Positions 23,329-31,431 of a DNA stretch of 64,000 bases are shown one piece after another. The notes under the pieces were generated by a model that made no database searches, was not told the origin of the DNA, and was given only the letters and a program-made list of their open reading frames with translations. Position numbers and translations under genes: made by a program. The stretch's first letter is position 1, and each line of letters starts with the position of its first letter. Where the stretch lies: positions 1 through 64,000 of the forward strand of contig CAZUYC010000083.1 in NCBI GenBank assembly GCA_964624475.1, written 5' to 3'. Source of the stretch: CAZUYC01 sp964624475 (GTDB lineage: Bacteria; Myxococcota_A; UBA9160; SMWR01).

Positions 23329-26300
23329 ATGGCTCGGCGCGCGGCGGTCGCGGGCTGCCTCGTCTTCTCGGGGCTCTCCGCGCTCGTCTATCAGATCATC
23401 TGGGTGCGCCTGCTCGGCTTCACCTTCGGAACGACCACCGAGGCCGTGAGCACGGTGCTCGCGGTCTTCTTCGGGGGACTCGCCCTCGGGAACCTCTGGG
23501 CGGCGGCGCGCCTGACGAAGGTCCTGCGCCCGCTGCGGCTCTACGCGCTCCTCGAGCTCGGGATCGGACTCTACGCGCTGGTCTCGGTCCCGCTGCTCCA
23601 GGGCCTCGCCGGCGTCCACGTGCTGCTCGGGGCGGGGCAGGGCCCGCTCGTGCAGACGGCGCTCCGCTTCGCCGGCTCGGCCGCCGTGCTGCTCCCGCCC
23701 ACGATCGCCATGGGGGCGACGCTCCCGGTCGTGGCGCGGGGCCTCGTGACCGAGGACGCGAGCCTGGGCCGCTGGAGCGCGCTGCTCTACGCCGCCAACA
23801 CGATGGGCGCCGTGCTCGGCGCGTACCTCTGCGGCTTCTGGCTGATCCCCGGCCTCGGTCTCGCGCGGACGGTGCTGCTCGCCGGGCTCGTGAATCTCGG
23901 CGTGGCGGTCGCGGTCCTCGCGATCGCTGGCGGCGTGCGGGCGCCCGCGCCCGCGCCCGCCGCCGGGGTCGCCGCCGCCGGACCGGCCCGGGGGCGCCTC
24001 GTCTTCCTGCTCTTCTTCGGCGTCTCGGGCTTCGTCGCGATCGGCTACGAGATCGTCTGGTCGAAGGTCTTCGGCATCGTGATGGAGGGGACCCTCTACG
24101 GCTTCGCGGCGGTCCTCTCGGTGTTCCTGCTCGGGATCGCGCTCGGAAGCCTCTTGATCGCGCCCCGCGTCGACCGCATCCGCGACCTGCCGCGCGCCTT
24201 CGGCTGGCTGCACGCCGGGACCGCGGTCGCGGTCGGGCTCGGCATCCGGGTCGTCCCCGACCTGCCGTTCTACCTGCAGCGCCTCTCCGGTCTCGGGTCG
24301 GTCGATGCGCTGCACCGGCTCTACCTGCTGGTCTTCCCGATCGTGCTCGTCCCGACGGCGCTCTTCGGGGCCGCCTTCCCGGTGCTGGTGCGCATCATCG
24401 CGCGGCAGGCGGCGGCCGCCGGCAGGGGGATCGGGGTGGCGACGGCCGTGAACACGGCCGGAAGCATCCTCGCGAGCCTCGTCGTCGGCTTCCTCTGGAT
24501 CCCCGAGCTCGGCATGGACCGCACGCTCGTGATCCTCCTGCTCCTCGACGGCGGCGTCGCGCTCGTCGCGCTCGCGGCGTATCAGAGCGCGCGCGGCTGG
24601 CGCGCGGCCGCGAGCGTGGCGGGCTGCGCGGCGGCGCTCGCGCTCGTCCTCGTCGGCTTCGACGGGGTTCGCGTCGACCACGCCATCGCCGGCCATTCGC
24701 TCAGCTCCCCGACGCTCCACGAGTACCGGCGACGCCTCGCCCAGGAGCTCGCCGCGCAGCGCTATCGCAAGGAGGGCCGCACGGCGATCGTGACGGTCCA
24801 CGCGCTGCCGACGCACCGCTTCCTGCGCACCAACGGCCTCCCGGAGGCCGGGTACGTGCTGCGCCCGCCCTACTACCCGACAGAGTCCATGCTCCTCGGC
24901 GTGCTGCCCTATCTGACGGCGCAGGGCGAGCCGCGCCGGGGCCTCGTGGTCGGACTCGGCGGCGGCAATACCCTCGATGCGCTCGTGCACACCGGCCTCG
25001 AGCGCATCGACGTGGTCGAGCTCGAGCAGGCGGTGATCGACGCGCTCCCGGTCTTCGCGCAGGGTCGCGACGACCCGCTGGCCGACCCGCGCGTCCACAC
25101 CATCGTGAACGACGGCCGCAACGAGCTGCTGCGGGCCGGCCACGACGGGCGCCCGCCCTACGACGTGATCGCCTCGCAGCCGAGCCACCCCTGGCGGATC
25201 GGGGCCGCGAGCCTCTTCACCGAGGAGTACTTCGAGCTCGCCCGCGCGCGGCTCGCCCCCGGCGGCCGCTTCGTGGTCTGGGTGAACGGCTTCCGCGTCG
25301 ATGGCGAGTCGTTCCTCGCGATCGTCGCGAGCTTCGAGCGCGTCTTCCCGGGCTCGCTCTTCTTCGACGGCTCGGAGAAGCTTGCGCGGAGCGACTTCCT
25401 GCTGCTCGGCGGGCTGGAGCCCGTGGTGATCGACCCGGCCGTGATGGCCCGGCGGATGCGGGAGCCGCGCCTTGCCGCGCTCCTCGACCGCTTCCGTTTC
25501 CACTCGGTCGAGGACATCCTCGCGACCTTCGAAGCACCCGCCGCCGCCTTCGCCGCCATCGCCAGCCAGGACCGCAACACCGACGACGACGCCTTCGTCG
25601 AGACCCGCATCCCGCGCGATCTCCGCCAGCGCAACATCGACTTCGCGGCGCTGGAAGCCCGGATCGCCGCGGGGACTCCCGCGTTGCCGCCGCTCGCGGA
25701 GCCCGTGGACGTCGGGCGGGTCGCGCGCGCGCTGCTCGATGCCCGCGGCTCCGCGGGCCGCTGGAAGCTCGGGTCGAAGCTCGAGCGCCTGCTAGGCCCC
25801 GGCTCCGACGGGCTCGATCCGGTGCTGCGCGAGGCGCTGCGGATCGAGGGCCGGATCCGCGACCCGCAGCGCCGGCCCGCGCAGGCCGATGCGGTCGCGA
25901 AGCTCCAGGAGGAGAACCCGACGCGGCCCGAGCCGTGGCGCCTGCTCGGGAACGCCCGCCGGGAGGTCAGCGACTTCGAGGGGGCGGCCCTCGCCTACGC
26001 GCAGGCCTTCGAGCGCTCGCGCGACCCGGCCGACGCCTTCGCGGCCGGCCGCGCCCTCGCGTCGGTCGACCGCGAGCGCGCGGAGGCGTGGTTCGCGCGC
26101 ATCCCGGCCGAGACGCGCGCGGAGTACCCGGAGCTCGCGCTCCACGAGGCGCAGCGCACCGTCGGCGGGACTGGCGACGGGAGCGAGGTGCGGGCCGCCT
26201 ACGAGCGGCTGCGCGCCTTCCGCGCTACCCGCGAGGGGCGCGCGAAGCGGGGCGTCGACGAGGTCCTGGCGCAGATGGCCGCGCGCCTCGGCGACGAGCA

Positions 26301-26694
26301 GGCCGCTCGGGCGTACTCCGACCTCGCCCGCGAGCGGCGCCGCGCGGAGGCCGCCGCGGCGGCGTCGCGGGCGCGGCGAGCCCTCGGGGCGAAGCGCCTC
26401 GACGAGGCGGCCGCCGCGCTCGACCAGGCCGAGCGCCTGCTGCCCGCGGACGCGACGATCCAGACCCTGCGCGCGCGCCTCGCGCTCCTGCAGGGCGACC
26501 CGAAGGCGCTCGGCGAGGCGCTGCTGCGCCTGCGCGAGTTCTCGACGACCCTCGAGGGCGCCGTCCTGGCCGAGAACCGCTTCCGCGAGGAGAACGGCCT
26601 CCCGCTCCTGCCCGCGCTCTCGGCCGAGGCGCTGCTCGCGGTGCCCCCGCCGCCGCCCGCCGGCGACGGCGCCCCGCCCGCGGCGGCGCGATAG
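23329..26694 (+). CDS. Fused membrane/spermidine-synthase-like protein with TPR tail
   Basis: This 1121-residue protein has three parts. Residues 1 to about 430 form a multi-spanning membrane region (FSGLSALVYQIIWVRLLGF, typical of the MFS/spermidine-synthase fusions). Residues about 480-720 form a spermidine-synthase-like Rossmann domain (LVVGLGGGNTLDALVHTG and VVELEQAVIDALPVF). The rest is helical with TPR-like repeats (WRLLGNARREVSDFEGAALAYAQAFERS). The aminopropyltransferase catalytic Asp region reads DVIASQPSHPW rather than the usual D-x-I-x-D, so true spermidine synthesis is doubtful. The TPR extension is large compared with the usual fusion. It is divergent from the 2-oxoacid oxidoreductase. 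Confidence 0.82.
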   Translation: MARRAAVAGCLVFSGLSALVYQIIWVRLLGFTFGTTTEAVSTVLAVFFGGLALGNLWAAARLTKVLRPLRLYALLELGIGLYALVSVPLLQGLAGVHVLLGAGQGPLVQTALRFAGSAAVLLPPTIAMGATLPVVARGLVTEDASLGRWSALLYAANTMGAVLGAYLCGFWLIPGLGLARTVLLAGLVNLGVAVAVLAIAGGVRAPAPAPAAGVAAAGPARGRLVFLLFFGVSGFVAIGYEIVWSKVFGIVMEGTLYGFAAVLSVFLLGIALGSLLIAPRVDRIRDLPRAFGWLHAGTAVAVGLGIRVVPDLPFYLQRLSGLGSVDALHRLYLLVFPIVLVPTALFGAAFPVLVRIIARQAAAAGRGIGVATAVNTAGSILASLVVGFLWIPELGMDRTLVILLLLDGGVALVALAAYQSARGWRAAASVAGCAAALALVLVGFDGVRVDHAIAGHSLSSPTLHEYRRRLAQELAAQRYRKEGRTAIVTVHALPTHRFLRTNGLPEAGYVLRPPYYPTESMLLGVLPYLTAQGEPRRGLVVGLGGGNTLDALVHTGLERIDVVELEQAVIDALPVFAQGRDDPLADPRVHTIVNDGRNELLRAGHDGRPPYDVIASQPSHPWRIGAASLFTEEYFELARARLAPGGRFVVWVNGFRVDGESFLAIVASFERVFPGSLFFDGSEKLARSDFLLLGGLEPVVIDPAVMARRMREPRLAALLDRFRFHSVEDILATFEAPAAAFAAIASQDRNTDDDAFVETRIPRDLRQRNIDFAALEARIAAGTPALPPLAEPVDVGRVARALLDARGSAGRWKLGSKLERLLGPGSDGLDPVLREALRIEGRIRDPQRRPAQADAVAKLQEENPTRPEPWRLLGNARREVSDFEGAALAYAQAFERSRDPADAFAAGRALASVDRERAEAWFARIPAETRAEYPELALHEAQRTVGGTGDGSEVRAAYERLRAFRATREGRAKRGVDEVLAQMAARLGDEQAARAYSDLARERRRAEAAAAASRARRALGAKRLDEAAAALDQAERLLPADATIQTLRARLALLQGDPKALGEALLRLREFSTTLEGAVLAENRFREENGLPLLPALSAEALLAVPPPPPAGDGAPPAAAR

Positions 26695-26705
26695 CCTTCG
26701 TTCCG

Positions 26706-27545
26706 GTGCAGATCGGCGTCGCGCTCCACACGACCGACCTCTCGATCGACCCGGCCGAGCTCGCGCGCGAGGCCGAGGCGCGCGGCTTCTACTCCATGTA
26801 CGTCCCCGAGCATACCCACATCCCGACGAGCCGGCGCACGCCTGCGCCGACGGGGACGCAGGAGCTCGCCGACGAGTACCGGCGCTGCCTCGACCCGTGG
26901 GTGGCGCTCGCCGCGGCGGCGGCGGTGACGAGCCGCATCCGGCTCGGCACCGGGATCGCCCTCGTGGCGCAGCACGACACGCTCGCCCTCGCCAAGACGA
27001 TCGCGACGCTCGACTTCCTCTCGCGCGGACGCGTGGTGCTCGGGGTGGGCTACGGCTGGAACCACGAAGAGATGGAGAACCACGGGATCGACGTGCGGCG
27101 GCGCCGTGCGCTCGTGCGCGAGAAGATGCTCGCGATGCAGGCGCTCTGGTCGCAGGAGGTGGCGGAGTACCGCGGAGAGTTCGTGCGCTTCGAGCCGAGC
27201 TGGATGTGGCCCAAGCCCGTGCAGCAGCCGCGCCCGCGCGTGCTGATCGGCGGCGCGCCCGGCCGGATCCTCTTCGCGCACGTCGCCGAGTACGCCGACG
27301 GCTGGATGCCGATCGGCGGCGCCGGGGTGCGCGAGGCGCTGCCCGAGCTGCGCCGCGCGATGGAGGAGCGCGGCCGCGACCCGGCCGGACTCCACGTCGT
27401 GCCCCTCGGCATCTTCCCCGATCCGGCGAAGCTCGAGCACTACGAGAAGATCGGCGTCACCGAGGCGGTGCTGCGCCTGCCGTCGGCGCCGCGCGACCGC
27501 GTGCTCCCCGTGCTCGACGACTACGCGCGCTACTTGCGAACCTGA
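26706..27545 (+). CDS. LLM-class F420-dependent oxidoreductase
   Basis: This 279-residue luciferase-like TIM-barrel protein has the family pattern: an N-terminal DPAELAREAEARGFYSMYVPEH, RIRLGTGIALVAQHDTLALAK, FLSRGRVVLGVGYGW and PRVLIGGAPG. The sequence resembles the F420-dependent groups (probable N5,N10-methylene-H4MPT reductase-like family) more than FMN luciferases, implying that the organism makes F420. The substrate is unknown. The start is GTG, 11 bases after the preceding stop. It may be co-transcribed with the giant membrane protein, but their functional link is unclear. Confidence 0.85.
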   Translation: MQIGVALHTTDLSIDPAELAREAEARGFYSMYVPEHTHIPTSRRTPAPTGTQELADEYRRCLDPWVALAAAAAVTSRIRLGTGIALVAQHDTLALAKTIATLDFLSRGRVVLGVGYGWNHEEMENHGIDVRRRRALVREKMLAMQALWSQEVAEYRGEFVRFEPSWMWPKPVQQPRPRVLIGGAPGRILFAHVAEYADGWMPIGGAGVREALPELRRAMEERGRDPAGLHVVPLGIFPDPAKLEHYEKIGVTEAVLRLPSAPRDRVLPVLDDYARYLRT

Positions 27546-27625
27546 TTTCCGGGGACGACCCGAGCTGCCCCTTGCCTCGCGGCGCTGAATCCGTTACGGT
27601 TCCATTACGCAACCGGTCCCGCCAG
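27546..27625 (+). promoter_or_regulatory. Probable promoter/operator of the VapBC pair
   Basis: This is an 80-base leader before the antitoxin gene. It holds a TTGCCT box at 27572-27577 and TACGGT at 27595-27600, 17 bases apart, which is a weak sigma-70-like arrangement. Two direct TTACG repeats (27594-27598 and 27605-27609) overlap it and could be an operator for the RHH antitoxin. This is low-confidence pattern reading only. Confidence 0.25.
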
Positions 27626-27865
27626 ATGGCCACAGTGACCGTGAAGAACCTTCCCGCCGATCTGCACCTGCGGCTCAAGGAGCGCGCCGAGCGCTACGGC
27701 CGCAGCCTGAACAGCGAGATCCTGGCCTGTCTCCGCGAGGTCACGGAGCCTCGCGTCGTGGACGCCGAGGCCCTGCTCGCCGAGGTGCGTCGCCTGCGCG
27801 CGCAGGTCGGCGGCAGGATCTCCGAGGCGCTCCTGCGCGAGTCTCGGATCGCGGGACGACCTTGA
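27626..27865 (+). CDS. RHH antitoxin (FitA/VapB-like)
   Basis: This 79-residue protein has an N-terminal ribbon-helix-helix: ATVTVKNLPADLHLRLKERA for the strand and first helix, then GRSLNSEILACL for the second. This is the FitA/VapB-type antitoxin fold, which represses its own promoter and neutralises a PIN-domain ribonuclease. The C-terminal part (AEVRRLRAQVGG onward) should bind the toxin. Its TGA overlaps the toxin's TTG start (TTGA), so the two are translationally coupled. Confidence 0.85.
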   Translation: MATVTVKNLPADLHLRLKERAERYGRSLNSEILACLREVTEPRVVDAEALLAEVRRLRAQVGGRISEALLRESRIAGRP

Positions 27866-28263
27866 TCGTCGTCGACACGAACGTGATCGCGTACCTGTGG
27901 CTTCCGGGTGCGCAGACCGCGCATGCGGAGGCCCTCGTCCGGAGCGACCCGGACTGGGCCGCCCCGCTGCTCTGGCGCTCCGAGTTCCGCAACGTCCTGA
28001 CCGGTCTGCTGCGGCGAAGCCAGCTCCCGGCGGACGCGGCGATCGCCATCGCCGAACGCGCGGAGGCCCACCTGCGCGGACGCGAGTTCGCGGTGAGCGC
28101 TGCGGCGGTCCTCGATCGGGTCGCGCGCTCCCGCTGCTCCGCCTACGACTGCGAGTTCGTCGCGCTCGCCGACGAGCTCGACGTGGCCCTCGTCACCACC
28201 GACCGCCGCATCCTCGACGACTTTCCGCAGAGCGCCGTCCCCCTCCGGGAAGCAGTGCGCTAG
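27862..28263 (+). CDS. VapC-type PIN-domain toxin
   Basis: This 133-residue PIN ribonuclease starts MIVVDTNVIAYLWL. The acidic metal-binding residues are in their usual places: Asp5 in VDTN, Glu41 in RSEFRN, Asp96 in AYDCEFVALA and Asp114 in LVTTDRRIL. The domain looks full-length and intact. It starts with TTG inside a TTGA overlap with the RHH antitoxin. It probably cleaves tRNA or mRNA when freed from the antitoxin. Confidence 0.87.
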   Translation: MIVVDTNVIAYLWLPGAQTAHAEALVRSDPDWAAPLLWRSEFRNVLTGLLRRSQLPADAAIAIAERAEAHLRGREFAVSAAAVLDRVARSRCSAYDCEFVALADELDVALVTTDRRILDDFPQSAVPLREAVR

Positions 28264-28289
28264 ATTCGTCGCCCGAGGAGCACCTCCCG

Positions 28290-29477
28290 TTGCAGCTCCG
28301 CTACTCGGAGTCCGACGAGAAGTTCCGCGCCGAGCTCCGCGCGTGGCTCGCCGAGGCGGTGCCCGCCTACGGCCCGCCGCCGCTCGGTCACGGCTGGCAC
28401 GCGCGGCGCGACTACGACACGGGCTGGCAGCGCCGGCTCTTCGAGGCGGGCTACGCCGGGATCAACTGGCCGAAGCTCTACGGCGGGCGCGACCTCTCGC
28501 TCTCCGAGCAGCTCGTCTATTACGAGGAGACCGCGCGGGCGAAGGCGCCCTACGTGGGGGCGAACTTCGTCGGCCTCCTGCACGGCGGGCCCACGCTGAT
28601 CGCCGAGGGCACGCCGGAGCAGAAGGCGCGGCACGTCCGGCAGATCCTGCGCGGAGAGCAGGTCTGGTGCCAGGGCTTCTCCGAGCCCGGCGCCGGCTCG
28701 GACCTCGCCTCGCTGCGCACCCGGGCCGTGCTCGACGGTGACCGCTACATCGTGAACGGGCAGAAGATCTGGACCTCGTTCGCGCAGATCGCGGACTACT
28801 GCGAGCTGCTGGTGCGCACCGACCCGAACGCGCCCAAGCACCGCGGCATCAGCTGGCTGATCCTGCCCATGGACGCGCCGGGCATCGAGGTCCGGCCGCT
28901 CAAGACGCTGGTGGGCGACGGCGAGTTCAGCGAGGTCTTTCTCAAGGACGTGCCGGTTCCGGTCGAGAACCGGGTCGGCGCCGAGAACGACGGCTGGCGC
29001 GTCACGAACGTGACGCTGCGCTTCGAGCGCGGCACGGCCTTCGCGAGCGAGATGTACCACCTCCAGGGGGTGCTGGCCGAGCTGGCGCAGCTCGCGCGCC
29101 GGGTCACCCGGCGCGACGCGCGGGCCTGGGACGACGCGGGGCTTCGCCGCGAGGTGGGCCACCTTCAGGCGCAGCTCGACGCGCTCTGGGCGATGCTCAA
29201 GCTCTCCATCTCCGAGGCGGGCGAGTCCGGCGTCCCGGGAGTCGGCGCCTCGGCGCTCAAGCTCTTCTACACCGAGGTCTACCAGCACGTCGCCGAGCTC
29301 GGCCTGCGCCTCCTCGGCCGCGCGGCCCTCTGCCGCGAGGACGTCGCGGGCCTGCCGAGCCGCGTGCTCTCGTACCGCGCGATGCAGGCGCTCTCGCTCA
29401 CCATCGCGGCGGGCAGCTCGCAGGTGCAGCGCAACATCATCGCCGAGCGGATCCTCGGGCTGCCCAAGGAGCGTTGA
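28290..29477 (+). CDS. Acyl-CoA dehydrogenase, large subunit-like (FadE type)
   Basis: This 395-residue acyl-CoA dehydrogenase has family motifs including WCQGFSEPGAGSDLASL (FAD/substrate region), YIVNGQKIWTSFAQ and FLKDVPVPVENRVG. The C-terminus reads AAGSSQVQRNIIAERILGLP, typical of actinobacterial and proteobacterial FadE enzymes. It is followed after 3 bases by a shorter acyl-CoA dehydrogenase, the arrangement of heterotetrameric enzymes that act on bulky steroid-type acyl-CoAs (ChsE1/E2, FadE28/29). A GAGGAG nine bases before a TTG at 28290 fixes the start. Confidence 0.88.
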   Translation: MQLRYSESDEKFRAELRAWLAEAVPAYGPPPLGHGWHARRDYDTGWQRRLFEAGYAGINWPKLYGGRDLSLSEQLVYYEETARAKAPYVGANFVGLLHGGPTLIAEGTPEQKARHVRQILRGEQVWCQGFSEPGAGSDLASLRTRAVLDGDRYIVNGQKIWTSFAQIADYCELLVRTDPNAPKHRGISWLILPMDAPGIEVRPLKTLVGDGEFSEVFLKDVPVPVENRVGAENDGWRVTNVTLRFERGTAFASEMYHLQGVLAELAQLARRVTRRDARAWDDAGLRREVGHLQAQLDALWAMLKLSISEAGESGVPGVGASALKLFYTEVYQHVAELGLRLLGRAALCREDVAGLPSRVLSYRAMQALSLTIAAGSSQVQRNIIAERILGLPKER

Positions 29478-29480
29478 GCG

Positions 29481-30470
29481 GTGGACTTTCGCCTCAGCGA
29501 GGACCAGGAGGCGCTGCGCGCGGGGATGCGCGACTTCTGCGCTCGTCGCGTCGGCATCGACGCGCTCCGCGAGCTCGAGGGCGAGAGATCGGTCGACGCG
29601 GTCCTCTGGCGCGAGCTCGCCGAGATGGGAGTCTTCGCCCTGCGCGAGCCCGAGTCGCGCGGAGGCTTGGGTCTCGGCATGGCGGATGCGGTGATCGTCT
29701 TCGCCGAGCTCGGTCGTCGGCTCGTGCCCGGGCCGCTGGTCTGGACCCATCTCGCGGCGGGCCTCTTCGAGGGCGCCGGTGCCGGCGCTTCGGTGGTGGG
29801 CGGCCTCGATGCGACCGACGGCGGGTCGGGGCCCTGGCTCGTCGAGCACCTCGACCACCTCGACGCCGTGCTCGTGCTGCGTTCCGACGGCGTGGAGCGC
29901 CTCGACCCGAAGCGCCTCCCGGCGATCTCCGCCGGCCTGCCGCTCGACCCGCACACCCCGCTCCACCACCTCGAGAATCTCCCCCGCGGCGAGCGGGTCG
30001 GCGACGCGCCGCTCGCGCAGCAGCTCCGGCTCGAAGGCGCCGCGCTCGTCGCGGCGCAGATGCTCGGCATCGCCGAGGCCACGCTCGAGCTGGCGACCGA
30101 GTACGCGAAGCGGCGCGAGCAGTTCGGGCGGCCGATCGGATCGTTCCAGGCGATCAAGCACATGCTCGCCGATATGTTCGTGCGCCAGGAGGTGGCGCGC
30201 GCCGCCGTCTACGCCGCGGGCGCCACGCTCGACGATCCGCTCGCGGGCGACGTGCTGCGGGCGGTCGCGTCGGCGAAGATCGTGGCCGGCGAGGCGGCGC
30301 GCGAGAACGCGCGCGCCTGCATCCAGGTCCACGGCGGCATGGGCTACACCTGGGAGGTCCCCGCGCACTACTACCTGAAGCGGGCCTGGGTGGGCGAGAA
30401 CCTCTTCGGCGGCGTCGACGAGCACGCCGACCGCCTCGCCGAGGGGATCGGAGCGCGCGCCTCGGCTTGA
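29481..30470 (+). CDS. Acyl-CoA dehydrogenase, small subunit-like
   Basis: This 329-residue acyl-CoA dehydrogenase-like protein is shorter than typical enzymes of about 380. The N-terminal helical domain is DFRLSEDQEALRAGMRDFCA. The beta domain is abbreviated. The C-terminal helical domain contains RREQFGRPIGSFQAIKHMLAD and CIQVHGGMGYTWEVPAHYYL, the FAD-contacting motifs. It is probably the partner subunit of the preceding enzyme, giving an alpha2beta2 complex with half the usual active sites. The start is GTG, with only 3 bases between the genes. Confidence 0.87.
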   Translation: MDFRLSEDQEALRAGMRDFCARRVGIDALRELEGERSVDAVLWRELAEMGVFALREPESRGGLGLGMADAVIVFAELGRRLVPGPLVWTHLAAGLFEGAGAGASVVGGLDATDGGSGPWLVEHLDHLDAVLVLRSDGVERLDPKRLPAISAGLPLDPHTPLHHLENLPRGERVGDAPLAQQLRLEGAALVAAQMLGIAEATLELATEYAKRREQFGRPIGSFQAIKHMLADMFVRQEVARAAVYAAGATLDDPLAGDVLRAVASAKIVAGEAARENARACIQVHGGMGYTWEVPAHYYLKRAWVGENLFGGVDEHADRLAEGIGARASA

Positions 30471-30524
30471 CCCGCCCCGGCATTTTCAATACGCTACGTC
30501 TCGAAATCTCCGGAGGAGCGCGCG

Positions 30525-31424
30525 ATGGGCATCCTGGACGGGAAGGCGGCCGTCGTGACCGGCGGCGGCCGCGGCATCGGCCGCGGGCACTGCCTGCACC
30601 TCGCCGAGCAGGGCGCGGCAGTGGTCGTGAACGACCGCGACCAGGACGAGGCGCGCCAGGTCGTGGCCGAGATCGCCGCGCAGGGGGGCAAGGCCGCCGC
30701 GGACGGCTCCGACGTCGGCACGCGCGCCGGCGCGCGCGAGCTCGTCCAGCACTGCGTCGACGAGTTCGGCGCGATCCACGCGATCGTGAACAACGCCGGC
30801 AACGTCCGCGATCGCTCCTTCCTCAAGATGTCCGACGAGGAGTTCGGCGACGTCCTGCGCGTCCACGCGCAGGGCACCTTCATGTGCAGCCAGGAGGCGG
30901 CGCTGCGCATGCGCGACCAGGGGACGGGCGGCTCGATCGTGAACACCGTCTCCGCCGCCCACTTCGGGAACTTCGGCCAGACCAACTACGCCGGGTCCAA
31001 GGGCGCCATCGCGAGCATGACCTACACCTGGGCCGTCGAGCTCGCGCGCCACGGGATCCGCGTGAACGCGGTCAGCCCGAGCGGCACGACGCGCATGTCT
31101 GCGCAGGCCAAGCTCCCCGACGGCCGGAACGCCCCGGGGATCTTCATCGACCCGACCTGGAACGGACCCTTCGTCGCCTGGCTGTGCAGCGACGAGGCCG
31201 ACTGGATCACCGGTCAGATCTTCGGCACCGGGGGCGAGCGGGTCGCGATCGTCCTGCAGCCGCGCTACGGCACGGCGATGTTCCAGCCGGGTGGCTGGAC
31301 GGTCGAGGGCCTGCGCCAGCAGATGCGGGCCTTCTTCGGCAACCGCCTCGAGCCCTTCGGGCTCGCGAAGGCGCCCTATCCCTTCTACGACGGCGTGCGG
31401 CCCCAGGCGGCCAAGGCGGAGTAG
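30525..31424 (+). CDS. SDR-family 3-hydroxyacyl-CoA dehydrogenase-like protein
   Basis: This 299-residue short-chain dehydrogenase has VVTGGGRGIGRG (cofactor motif near residues 10-21), VNNAG (88-92), catalytic Ser143 and the YAGSK motif (Tyr155, Lys159). The N-terminus and the extended C-terminal part after residue 230 resemble the (3R)-hydroxyacyl-CoA dehydrogenase domain of multifunctional beta-oxidation enzymes. It is preceded by GGAGGAG. Within this operon it probably carries out the third step of a beta-oxidation-like cycle. Confidence 0.88.
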   Translation: MGILDGKAAVVTGGGRGIGRGHCLHLAEQGAAVVVNDRDQDEARQVVAEIAAQGGKAAADGSDVGTRAGARELVQHCVDEFGAIHAIVNNAGNVRDRSFLKMSDEEFGDVLRVHAQGTFMCSQEAALRMRDQGTGGSIVNTVSAAHFGNFGQTNYAGSKGAIASMTYTWAVELARHGIRVNAVSPSGTTRMSAQAKLPDGRNAPGIFIDPTWNGPFVAWLCSDEADWITGQIFGTGGERVAIVLQPRYGTAMFQPGGWTVEGLRQQMRAFFGNRLEPFGLAKAPYPFYDGVRPQAAKAE

Positions 31425-31431
31425 GCGAGCG

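Noticed and set aside
23293..25503. An upstream extension of the 2-oxoacid oxidoreductase frame
   Set aside because: It would run antisense through the divergent membrane protein gene and has only low-complexity residues. GTG at 23292 fits the known family start.
28343..28741. A second small gene inside the first acyl-CoA dehydrogenase
   Set aside because: It is an Arg/Ala-rich frame within a gene with clear family motifs.
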